From Thalassolituus sp. UBA1087 (lineage in GTDB: Bacteria > Pseudomonadota > Gammaproteobacteria > Pseudomonadales > Oceanobacteraceae), in assembly GCA_002314145.1 (NCBI GenBank), contig DCCG01000041.1:89417-153416 (forward strand): a stretch of 64,000 nucleotides of DNA, read 5' to 3'. Each line of letters starts with the position of its first letter. Positions within the stretch are counted from its first letter, which is position 1. Both the position numbers and the translations under genes were made by a program. Below, piece by piece: positions 52,725-61,957 of the stretch. Under the pieces are notes generated by a model, which was not told where the DNA came from, ran no database searches, and saw nothing but the letters and a program-made list of their open reading frames with translations.

Positions 52725-54797
52725 ATGAAACAGATATTTGCCGGTGTGTTATGCATTCTGCCGGCATTGCCTGTGCTGGCAGAATCGGCGCCGCAGAGTG
52801 ATAACGACAACACGACGCTGACGCCCCAGGTGGTGAATGGCCGTGGTCAGCTGATTGGTGAAGCCAGTTCCGCCTCAGAAGGTTATGTCAGCCAGCAGGA
52901 GATTGCCCTGCGGCCGTTGCTGAGAACCGGTGAAGTACTGGAGATGGTGCCCGGTATGGTGGTTACCCAGCACAGTGGTACCGGCAAAGCCAACCAGTAT
53001 TTTCTGCGTGGTTTTAACCTCGACCACGGCACGGATTTCGCCACCTTTGTGGACGGCATGCCGGTGAATATGCGCACCCATGGTCATGGCCAGGGCTACA
53101 CCGACCTCAACTTTGTTATCCCGGAAACACTGGGCTCCATCTCGTATCAGAAGGGCAGTTATTACGCCGACGTGGGCGATTTTTCCGGCGCCGGCAGCGC
53201 CAGTCTGAATACTGCCAGTCATCTGGATCACGGGCTGCTGCAACTGACCGCGGGTCAGGATAACTATTACCGTGCGCTGGCCATGGACAGTGTTGAAGCC
53301 GCGGGTGGCGAATGGCTGTATGCGGTCGAGCGCAATACTTACGACGGTCCGTGGCGCGATATCGATGAAGATCTGGATAAAACCAGCCTGTTGTTAAAAC
53401 ACAGCCGCCAACTTGCCGGTGGTGACTGGTCGGTTACTTTTATGGGCTATGACAACAGCTGGAACAGCGCCGATCAGATTCCTGAGCGTGCCGTCAAAAG
53501 TGGCCTGATCGATGAGCTTGGCTCGCTGGATGACAGCGTGGGGGGCGAAAGCAGCCGCTACAGTCTGAGCACTTCGTGGCGCAGGGATGGTGTGCAGGTG
53601 TCTGCCTATGCCATCCGCTACGATATGAACCTGTGGTCCAACTTTACCTATTATCTGGATGACACCAGCAATGGTGATCAGTTTGAACAGGTCGATGAGC
53701 GCTGGATATACGGCGGTCAGGCCAGTTATGTCTGGCACAGCGAGGCGGGCGGTCTGGCGATGACCAACCGTGTGGGCGCTGATGTGCGCTACGACGATAT
53801 CGGTGAAGTCGGGCTTTATCATACCCGCGACCGTGATCGTCTGGGCACCATCCGCAGCGACGAGGTGGGTGAGCTGAGCACCGGCCTGTTTGCCGAAAAC
53901 ACGCTCTACTGGACGGACCGGCTGCGCACTGTGCTTGGTGTCCGTTACGATTACTACGACTTTGACGTCGATACCCGCACCGACACCAACGTTAATGGTG
54001 TCGATCTGACGCCCAACAGTGGCACTGAAAGCGATGACAATATTGCCCTCAAAGGCAGCCTGATTTATGCCCTCAACAGTGAATGGGAAACCTACGTGTC
54101 TGCTGGTCAGGGCCTGCATTCCAATGATGCGCGTGGAACCACGATTCAGGTTGATCCGGGCGATGGCAGTGCCGTTGATCAAGTGGATCCACTGGTGGAC
54201 TCCATGGGCTATGAGATTGGTCTGCGTGGTTTCTGGAACGAGCGCCTGAACACCTCCCTGGCTTTGTGGCAGCTGGATCTGGACAGTGAACTGTTGTTTG
54301 TTGGCGATGCCGGTAATACTGAGGCCAGTCGTGCTTCCCGTCGTCAGGGGGCTGAGCTGACCGCTTATTACCGCATTACGGACCAACTGACCCTGGATCT
54401 GGAATACGCCTGGACCGATGCTGAGTTCAAAGATTATTCTGCTGATGGCGATGATATTCCGGGTGCCATTGAAAACGTAGCTCAGGCAGGGTTGAGCGCG
54501 CAATTGGGCAATGGCTGGTATGGTAGCGTACGCGTGCGTTACTTCGGCGAGCGTCCTCTGATCGAAGACGGTTCGGTAAAATCAGATCCGACTACTGTAG
54601 TGAATGTGAAAGCTGCTTATGAAACTCAGAAATGGGTATTCAGTGCGGATGTTCTGAACCTGCTGGATAGTGATGATCATGACATTGACTATTACTATGA
54701 GTCGCAGCTGGCATCTGAGTCTTCTCCGGCAGAAGATGTTCACTATCACGTGATGGAACCACGTACACTGCGTTTCTCGGCCGGTTATAAATTCTGA
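52725..54797 (+). CDS. TonB-dependent outer-membrane receptor
   Basis: The 690-residue protein has a signal peptide cleaved after about residue 19 (PVLA), a plug domain (about 45-165) and a 22-strand-type beta-barrel ending in aromatic SAGYKF. The plug contains RGFNLDHGTDFATFVDG and THGHGQGYTDLNF, a histidine-bearing segment. It is divergent from a BlaI-type repressor and an M56 peptidase, which probably control it. The substrate is unknown; metal or a metal chelate is my inference. Confidence 0.9.
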   Translation: MKQIFAGVLCILPALPVLAESAPQSDNDNTTLTPQVVNGRGQLIGEASSASEGYVSQQEIALRPLLRTGEVLEMVPGMVVTQHSGTGKANQYFLRGFNLDHGTDFATFVDGMPVNMRTHGHGQGYTDLNFVIPETLGSISYQKGSYYADVGDFSGAGSASLNTASHLDHGLLQLTAGQDNYYRALAMDSVEAAGGEWLYAVERNTYDGPWRDIDEDLDKTSLLLKHSRQLAGGDWSVTFMGYDNSWNSADQIPERAVKSGLIDELGSLDDSVGGESSRYSLSTSWRRDGVQVSAYAIRYDMNLWSNFTYYLDDTSNGDQFEQVDERWIYGGQASYVWHSEAGGLAMTNRVGADVRYDDIGEVGLYHTRDRDRLGTIRSDEVGELSTGLFAENTLYWTDRLRTVLGVRYDYYDFDVDTRTDTNVNGVDLTPNSGTESDDNIALKGSLIYALNSEWETYVSAGQGLHSNDARGTTIQVDPGDGSAVDQVDPLVDSMGYEIGLRGFWNERLNTSLALWQLDLDSELLFVGDAGNTEASRASRRQGAELTAYYRITDQLTLDLEYAWTDAEFKDYSADGDDIPGAIENVAQAGLSAQLGNGWYGSVRVRYFGERPLIEDGSVKSDPTTVVNVKAAYETQKWVFSADVLNLLDSDDHDIDYYYESQLASESSPAEDVHYHVMEPRTLRFSAGYKF

Positions 54798-54811
54798 TTA
54801 ACAGGTAAAAA

Positions 54812-55240
54812 TCAGCCGAAAACATTTTTCAGCCAGTCGAACATCACCGGTTCGCCACTGGCTGAAATCACATCAAAGCGGCAGTCGGGTAACTGGCTGC
54901 CGTATTCTTTCTGCAGATAATACTCGGCGGTTTTTAACAGTCTTTGCTGCTTGCGGTGAGTGATACTTTCCGCACCACTGCCGTGGCCTTCATCTTTGCG
55001 ATAACGCACCTCCACAAACACCAGTACCTTGCCGTCGCGCATAATCAGATCGATTTCGCCGCCGCGGATGGTGTAGTTGCGGGTAACGGGTTTTAAACCC
55101 TGTTTTTTCAGGAAGGATTCGGCCAGCTGTTCGATATGCTGGCCGCGTTTGCGGGTGCTTTTGTCGCCACTGCTGTGAGGGGCATCGCCGGTTTCTCTTG
55201 CCGGCTGAAAAAGCTTTTTAACGCTTTGTTTCAGTGTCAT
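54812..55240 (-). CDS. yraN: UPF0102 family protein YraN
   Basis: This 142-residue nuclease-fold protein has the conserved NYTIRGGEIDLIMRDG and VFVEVRYRK segments of YraN, which resemble restriction-endonuclease-like active sites. The first 30 residues are a basic, unconserved extension. Its cellular role is unknown. It follows lpoA by 36 bases. Confidence 0.9.
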   Translation of the reverse strand: MTLKQSVKKLFQPARETGDAPHSSGDKSTRKRGQHIEQLAESFLKKQGLKPVTRNYTIRGGEIDLIMRDGKVLVFVEVRYRKDEGHGSGAESITHRKQQRLLKTAEYYLQKEYGSQLPDCRFDVISASGEPVMFDWLKNVFG

Positions 55241-55276
55241 GGCGTCCCTGCCAGTCTGTTGAATCGGTTAATTAAC

Positions 55277-57088
55277 TCAGTCGGAGTCGGCGACCTGTGC
55301 CGGCTGTCCGCTGCGGAATATCGTGCACTCAGTGCGGCGGTGAATGCGGCGCTGATCATCCAGCGTCAGCGCGCCGGTGCTGCCAAACATCTGGGCATAA
55401 GGGAAGACTTCCAGCTGACGGATGCGGGCCAGCAGGCGGAACGCATCCACCCCCATGGCGTACAGGCGGGCATAGCCACCCATACCGTTCGGCACTGCGC
55501 GTTCGACGCTGTCGTGCAGATCGCTGGTTTCCAGCAACCAGGGCACGTCGCAGAAACGGATGCCGTTCAGATCACGGTCTTTCTGGCGATTGACCACCCC
55601 GGAAAAGACGTGAGAGGTGGCGTACACAGGTAAATCCGACGCAAAGTTAAATGCCAGTGCCGGTTTGATCATACGGCCCTGTTGCGGCAGAGATACCATA
55701 AAGACCCAGTCGGCGTCTTCGCGCCGGCGTGGCTCAAATTCGGTGCTCTCACGCAGCAGACGGCGCATGGTTTTATAACGCGCCTGGCTGTCATCAACAT
55801 TGAGCAGGGCTTTAATTTCCGGGTTGTAATCGCTCACATTGGGATAAAAACGGGCTTCGCCGATTTCGCCCCCCAGTGCTGTCCAGCGCTCACGGAAGGC
55901 TTCAAAGATACGTTCGCCCCAGCCGCCGCGCGGTACCATCACCAGTGCGCGGCGATGACCATCGGTCCAGGCCTGCTCAGCAATCTGCTCGGCTTCGTCT
56001 TCAGCGGCCAGACCAAACTGATACAGGTTATCCGGTGTGCCTTCGGTTTCCGAGCGGTCGCCATAATTCAGCGCCAGCGTCGGCATAGGCAGTGACTCCT
56101 GTGCCTGCAGCCCCTGTACCTGCATTTTATTCACCGGGCCAACCATCCACTGGGCGCCATCCAGTTGGGCCTGAACATAGGCAATCTGGGGGTCAGAGTA
56201 GAGCTGGCTGTCGTATATGTTGACGTCCGGGGTTTCGTAGCCTTTCGCCACGGATTCGTAATAAGCGGCCATAAAGCCATCACGGATAGCCGCCCCGGTT
56301 TTTTCCAGCGGGCCGGTGAGTGGCAGCAGCAGTGCCACATTGGTAGGGCGGTGTTCAGCCAGGTCTTCCAGCAGCGCCAGACCGCCAGGCAGTTTCTTTG
56401 CCGCCGGATGCGATGGATTGTGTTGCTGCCAGGTTCTGACGGCCGCCAGATGTTCATCCAGCGTCAGGCGCGGGTTGCGCGAGATAGCGGCCAGCTCGAG
56501 CCAGCTGCCGAACTGGGTATCGGGTATTTTCTCGGCCCATTTCAGCAGCTCGAGTTCATTCATGCTCATCAGATCCTGCCAGATGCGGGCATGGTTCTGA
56601 TCGTATCGTTCGCCTTCCAGTGCACCGGAGAGAAAGTCCCGCTCGCGGGCAGCCGACAGATACTCGCCTTTGCTTTCATACCAGGCCGCACGCAGCAGGC
56701 TGATGCGCAGTTCCTGTTCCGCAGTGGCAGCGGACATACCATCGTTCAGCTGGGTAAAATACGCCGCGGCCAGCTCCGGCTGGTGTTGCAGAATATGCAG
56801 ACGGGCCGACAGCAGCAGATACTCCACCCGGTCGGCTCCTTCTAATGGCTGTTCACGCAGGAGTTGCAATTGCAGGCCGGCATTGCCAAACTCGCCGGCA
56901 TCCAACGCGTCGTGAATCTGTTGGAACAGCTGCGCATTTCCCTGCGACACTGACGTTTCGCTGAAACCGCTCTGCCCTGTTTGGGGCGTGGTGGAGCAGC
57001 CGCTCAGGCCGATGGCTGCGGCGCCCAGCAACAGACAGATTCCGCGCAGTTTTCCTCTTAACCAGGGTTCAGGTAATTTTCCCCGCAT
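55277..57088 (-). CDS. lpoA: Penicillin-binding protein activator LpoA
   Basis: The 603-residue outer-membrane lipoprotein activates PBP1A. The signal ends at LSGC (about Cys30), followed by a helical TPR-like N-terminal domain and a C-terminal periplasmic-binding-protein fold (NVALLLPLTGPLEKTGAAIRDG). The only suitable ATG is at 57088, and it interlocks with the rsmI ATG on the other strand. yraN follows. Confidence 0.92.
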   Translation of the reverse strand: MRGKLPEPWLRGKLRGICLLLGAAAIGLSGCSTTPQTGQSGFSETSVSQGNAQLFQQIHDALDAGEFGNAGLQLQLLREQPLEGADRVEYLLLSARLHILQHQPELAAAYFTQLNDGMSAATAEQELRISLLRAAWYESKGEYLSAARERDFLSGALEGERYDQNHARIWQDLMSMNELELLKWAEKIPDTQFGSWLELAAISRNPRLTLDEHLAAVRTWQQHNPSHPAAKKLPGGLALLEDLAEHRPTNVALLLPLTGPLEKTGAAIRDGFMAAYYESVAKGYETPDVNIYDSQLYSDPQIAYVQAQLDGAQWMVGPVNKMQVQGLQAQESLPMPTLALNYGDRSETEGTPDNLYQFGLAAEDEAEQIAEQAWTDGHRRALVMVPRGGWGERIFEAFRERWTALGGEIGEARFYPNVSDYNPEIKALLNVDDSQARYKTMRRLLRESTEFEPRRREDADWVFMVSLPQQGRMIKPALAFNFASDLPVYATSHVFSGVVNRQKDRDLNGIRFCDVPWLLETSDLHDSVERAVPNGMGGYARLYAMGVDAFRLLARIRQLEVFPYAQMFGSTGALTLDDQRRIHRRTECTIFRSGQPAQVADSD

Positions 57089-57947
57089 GACTTCTGCTTC
57101 CAGACTACAGGCCGGCACGCTGTATATCGTGGCGACACCCATTGGTAATTTGTCTGACCTCACCGAACGTGCAAAACAGGTGCTGGCCAGCGTTGATGTG
57201 ATTGCCTGCGAGGATACCAGACATACCCAGAAATTACTTCAGCACCTGGGTATCCGGAAGCCTCTGTTGTCGGTTCATGAGCACAATGAGAGAGAGCGCA
57301 CAGAACAGGTGATCCACCATCTGCGCCAGGGCCAGACCATGGCGCTGGTCTCCGATGCCGGCACGCCGCTGATCTCTGATCCGGGCTTTCCGCTGGTGCA
57401 GGCACTGCGCGCCGCAGGCCTGACCGTCAGCCCGGTGCCGGGCGTCAGCGCCATCATTACCGCACTCAGTGCTGCAGGCCTGCCTACAGACCGCTTCACC
57501 TTCGAAGGGTTCCTGCCGCACAAAACCGGGAGTAAACGCGAAAAGCTGGAAGCTCAGGCCCAGGAAGCCCGCACGCTGGTGTATTACGAAGCCAAACACC
57601 GCATTCTCGAAACCCTGCAGTTAATGGCGGACGTATTCGGGCCAGAACGCCCGGCCTGCGTCGCGCGCGAGCTGACCAAAACCTTCGAGACCTTTTACCC
57701 CGGCACGCTGCCAGAGATTATCGAACAGATCAGTGCGGATCAGGACCAGCAGAAAGGCGAATTCGTGGTCATGATAGCCGGCAACCCGGAACCGGCCACC
57801 GCCAGCGAAGTGGATATGGAAAAACTCTTCCGCCTGCTGTTGGTGGAACTGCCGCCGAAAAAAGCCGCCGCTGTGATCGCCGATCTGACCGGGGAAAATA
57901 AAAAAGCGCTTTACCAGAAAGCGCTGGAGATACAGGGGAAGGCGTGA
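57087..57947 (+). CDS. rsmI: 16S rRNA (cytidine(1402)-2'-O)-methyltransferase RsmI
   Basis: The 286-residue SAM-dependent enzyme 2'-O-methylates C1402 of 16S rRNA, the nucleotide also modified by RsmH of this window. VATPIGNLSDLTERA and SDAGTPLISDPGFPLV are family motifs. The ATG at 57087 matches the family's N-terminal length, and the open upstream frame lies over lpoA's signal region. CAGGT lies upstream. It is the last conserved chromosomal gene before the cassette region. Confidence 0.94.
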   Translation: MTSASRLQAGTLYIVATPIGNLSDLTERAKQVLASVDVIACEDTRHTQKLLQHLGIRKPLLSVHEHNERERTEQVIHHLRQGQTMALVSDAGTPLISDPGFPLVQALRAAGLTVSPVPGVSAIITALSAAGLPTDRFTFEGFLPHKTGSKREKLEAQAQEARTLVYYEAKHRILETLQLMADVFGPERPACVARELTKTFETFYPGTLPEIIEQISADQDQQKGEFVVMIAGNPEPATASEVDMEKLFRLLLVELPPKKAAAVIADLTGENKKALYQKALEIQGKA

Positions 57948-57979
57948 AACGCTGGGTAATGTATCCTGCGTGTAATTAA

Positions 57980-58009
57980 CTCTTTACTCCGTCTTGACAG
58001 CGTAAAGAG
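57980..58009. repeat. Short inverted repeat after rsmI
   Basis: CTCTTTAC and GTAAAGAG (57980-57987 and 58002-58009) face each other across 14 bases, between the rsmI stop and the cassette region. No T-run follows. It could be a weak terminator or an old junction; nothing else is seen in 57948-58097. Confidence 0.3.
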
Positions 58010-58097
58010 ATGAATGTCGAGCTTATTTGGGCATTGGATACCTCGTCAGTTTGACTTTGGTGTCCGTTAAAGCGGGGAATATCACTTGTTCGGTGCA

Positions 58098-58115
58098 ACG
58101 CTTCTTTAGCTGAAT
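58098..58115 (-). repeat. Degenerate attC core at the distal end of the Gabija cassette
   Basis: On the minus strand ATTCAGCTAA (58115-58106) is the exact complement of the cassette's first bases (61963-61954). It continues AGAAGCG where intact sites have CAAGCG, so the invariant AAC is replaced by AAAG. I find no matching L'/R' half downstream, so the site looks truncated. Confidence 0.55.
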
Positions 58116-58135
58116 TTTTATATGAAATCAAACAG

Positions 58136-59818
58136 CTATTGTGCATGATTTGTAGTCGAAAATTTACATTTATTACGCAATAGATTTATAACAGGTTTCA
58201 CAGCGCTAATCGTCGAACGCCTGTTGTCATGTAGTCCATTGATCCTATGCTCTCTATACTGACTAAAGGTAATGCATAAACGTTTTTTAGCTCGTGACAA
58301 GGCAACATAAATCACGCAGTTGTCTTCGAAAGGCTGGTTGGCATAGTTCCAAAATGCCTGATCTTCCAGCCCCATGAAGTATACAGAGTCGTATTCAAGA
58401 CCTTTACATTTGTGAACATTCATTAAATGCACAGCGTTTTCAGCACTAAAAAGCTTTGCTGCATCTTCTAATGAACTTGCCCGATCACGCACACTTCTCA
58501 AATGTAGTACAAGCGTTTGCCATACAAGGTTGTAATAATCAGGTGACTTATATTGTTTCCACCTGCCCTTTATTTTTTGTATGCCAAGTTCATGAATAAA
58601 GCTTTGTATGTGCGATAGAAGTTCATTCAATGTTGTCGTAGTTGTTACTAGCGCCTGTCTTTGTGATATAAAGGTTGCAAGAGAGGTCGTTAGCGCTTCT
58701 TCCTTATCATCACTTGCTTCGACCTTATTCAATACTAAATTAATCTTGAACAGTTCGGTCATGATTTTTGGTTCGGGGCACACTAGTGCTTTTAAATAAA
58801 GCGAAAATAATTGTCCAAGAGGCTCTTTAAGAGCATCCTGCAAGTCGGTCATGTCGAGGTTATTTATGCCAGCTCTTGTTAACTCTGCTCTCAGTATTTC
58901 GGTGTACTGTGATGACTGTTGCTTGGTTAAAACACAAATATCACTTGGCTTGGTGTCACTATTGATTGATTCATTAATACTATGAGCAATAAACAATGCT
59001 TCTTGGTGCTCATTAGCAAAGGCGTGCAGAGAGCAGTTGTTCGGGGTTGTTGAAATTTGTGCGATTGAAGCACTGGGATTTTGCACGAATTGTAATATCA
59101 CCTCTAGCACATCCTGTATTTCCCTGGACGCCCTGTAGTTCCGCAAAAGAAATTTATTTTGTGCTGAAAAGTCACTTACAAAATCAGTAAATACTGTTCG
59201 TCGCGATCCAGCCCACAACATGATACTTTGATTGATATCTCCAACAGCTAAAACTCTCGTATCTGTATACTGGAACAACAGTTGTAGTAATTCATATTGT
59301 TGATTTGTTGTATCTTGAAACTCATCGACAAAAACATATGCATAAGAACTAGAGAATATCTTTCGTATATCATCTCTAGTATTTAAAATACGTAACGCCA
59401 GTGCTAGCAAGTCATTCATTGAAATTTTGTTTGTACCATTTGCTTCACGTTGCTGAAAAACAATGTCGTAATTTTCAATAGGGCGGTCAGCCTCTGGAAG
59501 AGTATTTTTGAATCTATCAACAATACTCTTACAAAATGCGTGAAAGGTAAAAGAGTCAAAACGATATGCTTTATTTCCACAGCGTTTGTTTACTCTCTCT
59601 TTAATGTTTATTTGCGCTTCGGTTTTGAATGTGAGCGATAGTATTCTTCTAGGCCAAGCACACGTGTCAGTAAAGAGTAGATAGTTAGCTTTTTGAGCCA
59701 ATAATTCGGTTTTACCTGAACCTGCACTCGCGAGCACGGCAACGGAGTCTTCACAAGTGATGATATCCATTAACTCGCTTGTAGCTTCTATATCTTCTGA
59801 TGGCGTCCATATTGACAT
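58136..59818 (-). CDS. gajB: UvrD-like helicase GajB of a Gabija defence system
   Basis: The 560-residue superfamily 1 helicase has Walker A ASAGSGKT (30-37), DEFQD as motif II (165-169), the RNYRAS region, the motif V-like NVHKCKGLEYDSVYFMGLED and motif VI VALSRAKKRL. In Gabija, GajB acts with the nuclease GajA in DNA degradation and abortive defence against phage. Its ATG shares one base with the gajA stop (TAATG), so it is translationally coupled. Characterised GajB proteins are near 500 residues; this one is somewhat longer. Confidence 0.85.
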   Translation of the reverse strand: MSIWTPSEDIEATSELMDIITCEDSVAVLASAGSGKTELLAQKANYLLFTDTCAWPRRILSLTFKTEAQINIKERVNKRCGNKAYRFDSFTFHAFCKSIVDRFKNTLPEADRPIENYDIVFQQREANGTNKISMNDLLALALRILNTRDDIRKIFSSSYAYVFVDEFQDTTNQQYELLQLLFQYTDTRVLAVGDINQSIMLWAGSRRTVFTDFVSDFSAQNKFLLRNYRASREIQDVLEVILQFVQNPSASIAQISTTPNNCSLHAFANEHQEALFIAHSINESINSDTKPSDICVLTKQQSSQYTEILRAELTRAGINNLDMTDLQDALKEPLGQLFSLYLKALVCPEPKIMTELFKINLVLNKVEASDDKEEALTTSLATFISQRQALVTTTTTLNELLSHIQSFIHELGIQKIKGRWKQYKSPDYYNLVWQTLVLHLRSVRDRASSLEDAAKLFSAENAVHLMNVHKCKGLEYDSVYFMGLEDQAFWNYANQPFEDNCVIYVALSRAKKRLCITFSQYREHRINGLHDNRRSTISAVKPVINLLRNKCKFSTTNHAQ

Positions 59819-61857
59819 TATTCAACAACCCTTTCTGACAACTCTATTACACGCTCCATCAGACGCTGTAATTCTGGAGGTAACCTATCTTTTATTTCTT
59901 CAGAAGTATATTTTTCTTCGAGCTTGGTAAACATGCGAACATGCGAAGCAGGTTTACTTTTGTTTGACAAGAAACGATATCGATACCACAAAAAATAGCG
60001 CTCCCAATTTTCACCGAAGTCATATCGTATACCTGCATTTCCTTTTTTAAGTACAGATTTAACAAGTGCTTCCACTCTTAAAGTAGTATCTCTATCCTCT
60101 TCATCTTCTTTACCTTCCACTGGGCCTCTTTCACCATAACTTTCGTCTTTCTCACAGAAGATCTCTGGAAATGCACAAATCATTGAATAGTCGATGTCTA
60201 AAGGACTGGAAAAGAACACATTGTTTTGTTCAAGTTCATCAACAATTTTGATTGTTTTACCTCCTTTATAGTCTATGGAAAATGTGTTCGGGTCTCTACT
60301 GTCTTTCCAATTGGGTATATATTTAATAATTCCCGAGTGCAAATAAAAAATATATGGGTTGAAGCTATTGATCTGTTCAATTGCATATTTTATTCGACCG
60401 AAGCCACCGCCATTTCGATCTATGTCGAAATCCAGCAATGTTACAAAGGGTATTTTAAGAGAGTTAAGCAAACGCCAAAAATGATTAACATGTCTACCAC
60501 CAAGAGGGATGACAGAAATCGAACGTGCATCAATATCTTTCCCGAAATGCTCTAATAACCTAGGAATAATTACTTGTTCGCTATCACCTTCCCCCAGTAT
60601 CACAAGCTTTGCGAAGTAAATTTCGGGGTAAGCTTTTACAGCTTCGCTAATGAATTTAGCTTGTTCATCACCGTCTCTTGGTAGTTCAAGTGATTGGATG
60701 TGTGTACACACGTTGTCATTGTCTAATCGGAAGTGGCGAATTTGTGAGGGTTTAATTCGCCCAACTAATGAAGCGGAGTGCGTAGAAACAACTGACTGAC
60801 ATAGTTTACTAGAGCCGTAATCTTTTACTAATTTTATGATTCGCCCTAAATAGTGTGGCGACAAGTGGTTTTCAGGCTCCTCAAGCACAATCAAGCTAAA
60901 AATGGGCAGTTTCATTTTGTCAATATCAAAGTTTAATTCCTTACTATCAATGATCGCTTGGCGTGTTGCTTCATCGATATCAAGAAGTGCTTTGGTAAGA
61001 GAAAAATAAACAAGAGATTTCTGTCCATCACTTAAACGGCTAGTATCAACTTTATTTCCAGTTGCATCGGGCATAAATTGGAGTTGTATTAGCCTTAGTA
61101 TTTCATCTACATCACCTACAGGAAAATTAAGTCCAGCTTCATTTAAATGGCGCCCATTATATATCTCCTGCCAATTTTCATTGATCGCTTCAGCAATCTG
61201 TGCTAGGGCAGGATTGTCTGATGCTAATTGATTAAGTTCTTGGGCTTTCTCTTCAAAAGACTTTTGCTCGTCTTCAGACCATTTTATTGCCTTAAGCAAA
61301 CGTCCTAGTATAGCTTTTGAAGAATATTTTAATTGAACTAACGGATCTCTATTGGCCGGTACATAGTTAACTTGAATAGCGTTTCTTTGTGGTGCGGATA
61401 AGCGATGCTTGTTTTCTTCTTCAGGCTCCTCCATGTCACCATCAATGACCCAAATATTTTCGTCTACATCACCTAAAGGGTTGTAATCAAAGCTGAGGCT
61501 GGCTTCTAATCTAACCCTAAATATGATTTCGCCTGTAGAACTAGAAGTTGTTAATCCATTAATTAAAGAAGGAATGGAAGGGTCTCCATTCTCATTGATT
61601 AGAGTAAACCAAGCTTCTATTGTTAAGTTTCTAGGCGTGCCTGGCTCATCGTTATCTGGCATATGAAAATCTGAAGGCACTATGCCACGTAAAGAATGGT
61701 CGATTGCAAACAGTTTGTTTAGTGCTTCTAACGCAGCACTTTTTCCAGTTCCGTTATGACCAATAAAAGCTGTTAGATCAGGGTCAAATTCGATAGTTTG
61801 AGGATGAACAGAGGAAATACTCTTATAGCCCGATACTATTATTTTTTTTAATAACAT
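59818..61857 (-). CDS. gajA: OLD-family ATPase/TOPRIM nuclease GajA of a Gabija defence system
   Basis: This 679-residue protein joins an ABC-type ATPase to a TOPRIM nuclease. Walker A is GHNGTGKS (33-40), the signature is LSDGQK (275-280), Walker B with catalytic acid is SLIVLEEPENHL (321-332) and the switch histidine is in STHS (358-361). The TOPRIM acidic residues are E423 in LGEGDSE and the LLDFDID cluster (474-480). An OLD protein next to a UvrD-like helicase defines class 2 OLD, the Gabija arrangement. It is about 100 residues longer than the best-known GajA. The gene is AT-rich, unlike the core genome. Confidence 0.85.
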   Translation of the reverse strand: MLLKKIIVSGYKSISSVHPQTIEFDPDLTAFIGHNGTGKSAALEALNKLFAIDHSLRGIVPSDFHMPDNDEPGTPRNLTIEAWFTLINENGDPSIPSLINGLTTSSSTGEIIFRVRLEASLSFDYNPLGDVDENIWVIDGDMEEPEEENKHRLSAPQRNAIQVNYVPANRDPLVQLKYSSKAILGRLLKAIKWSEDEQKSFEEKAQELNQLASDNPALAQIAEAINENWQEIYNGRHLNEAGLNFPVGDVDEILRLIQLQFMPDATGNKVDTSRLSDGQKSLVYFSLTKALLDIDEATRQAIIDSKELNFDIDKMKLPIFSLIVLEEPENHLSPHYLGRIIKLVKDYGSSKLCQSVVSTHSASLVGRIKPSQIRHFRLDNDNVCTHIQSLELPRDGDEQAKFISEAVKAYPEIYFAKLVILGEGDSEQVIIPRLLEHFGKDIDARSISVIPLGGRHVNHFWRLLNSLKIPFVTLLDFDIDRNGGGFGRIKYAIEQINSFNPYIFYLHSGIIKYIPNWKDSRDPNTFSIDYKGGKTIKIVDELEQNNVFFSSPLDIDYSMICAFPEIFCEKDESYGERGPVEGKEDEEDRDTTLRVEALVKSVLKKGNAGIRYDFGENWERYFLWYRYRFLSNKSKPASHVRMFTKLEEKYTSEEIKDRLPPELQRLMERVIELSERVVE

Positions 61858-61957
61858 AATTATTCTTAATTAAATATTCATATAGCGATTTGCTAGCTGA
61901 CATACCGACGACGATACTCACGCTAGATTAATACTTCGCTGGAACGCAAAAGTATTC

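Noticed and set aside
53394..54503. Minus-strand frame of 369 codons inside the TonB receptor gene
   Set aside because: It is antisense to a clear outer-membrane receptor; the translation has no recognisable fold and depends on the receptor's codon bias.
57948..58135. RNase P RNA gene (rnpB), which lies between rsmI and mraZ in pseudomonads
   Set aside because: The gap is under 200 bases and shows none of the conserved RNase P segments; the gene must be elsewhere.
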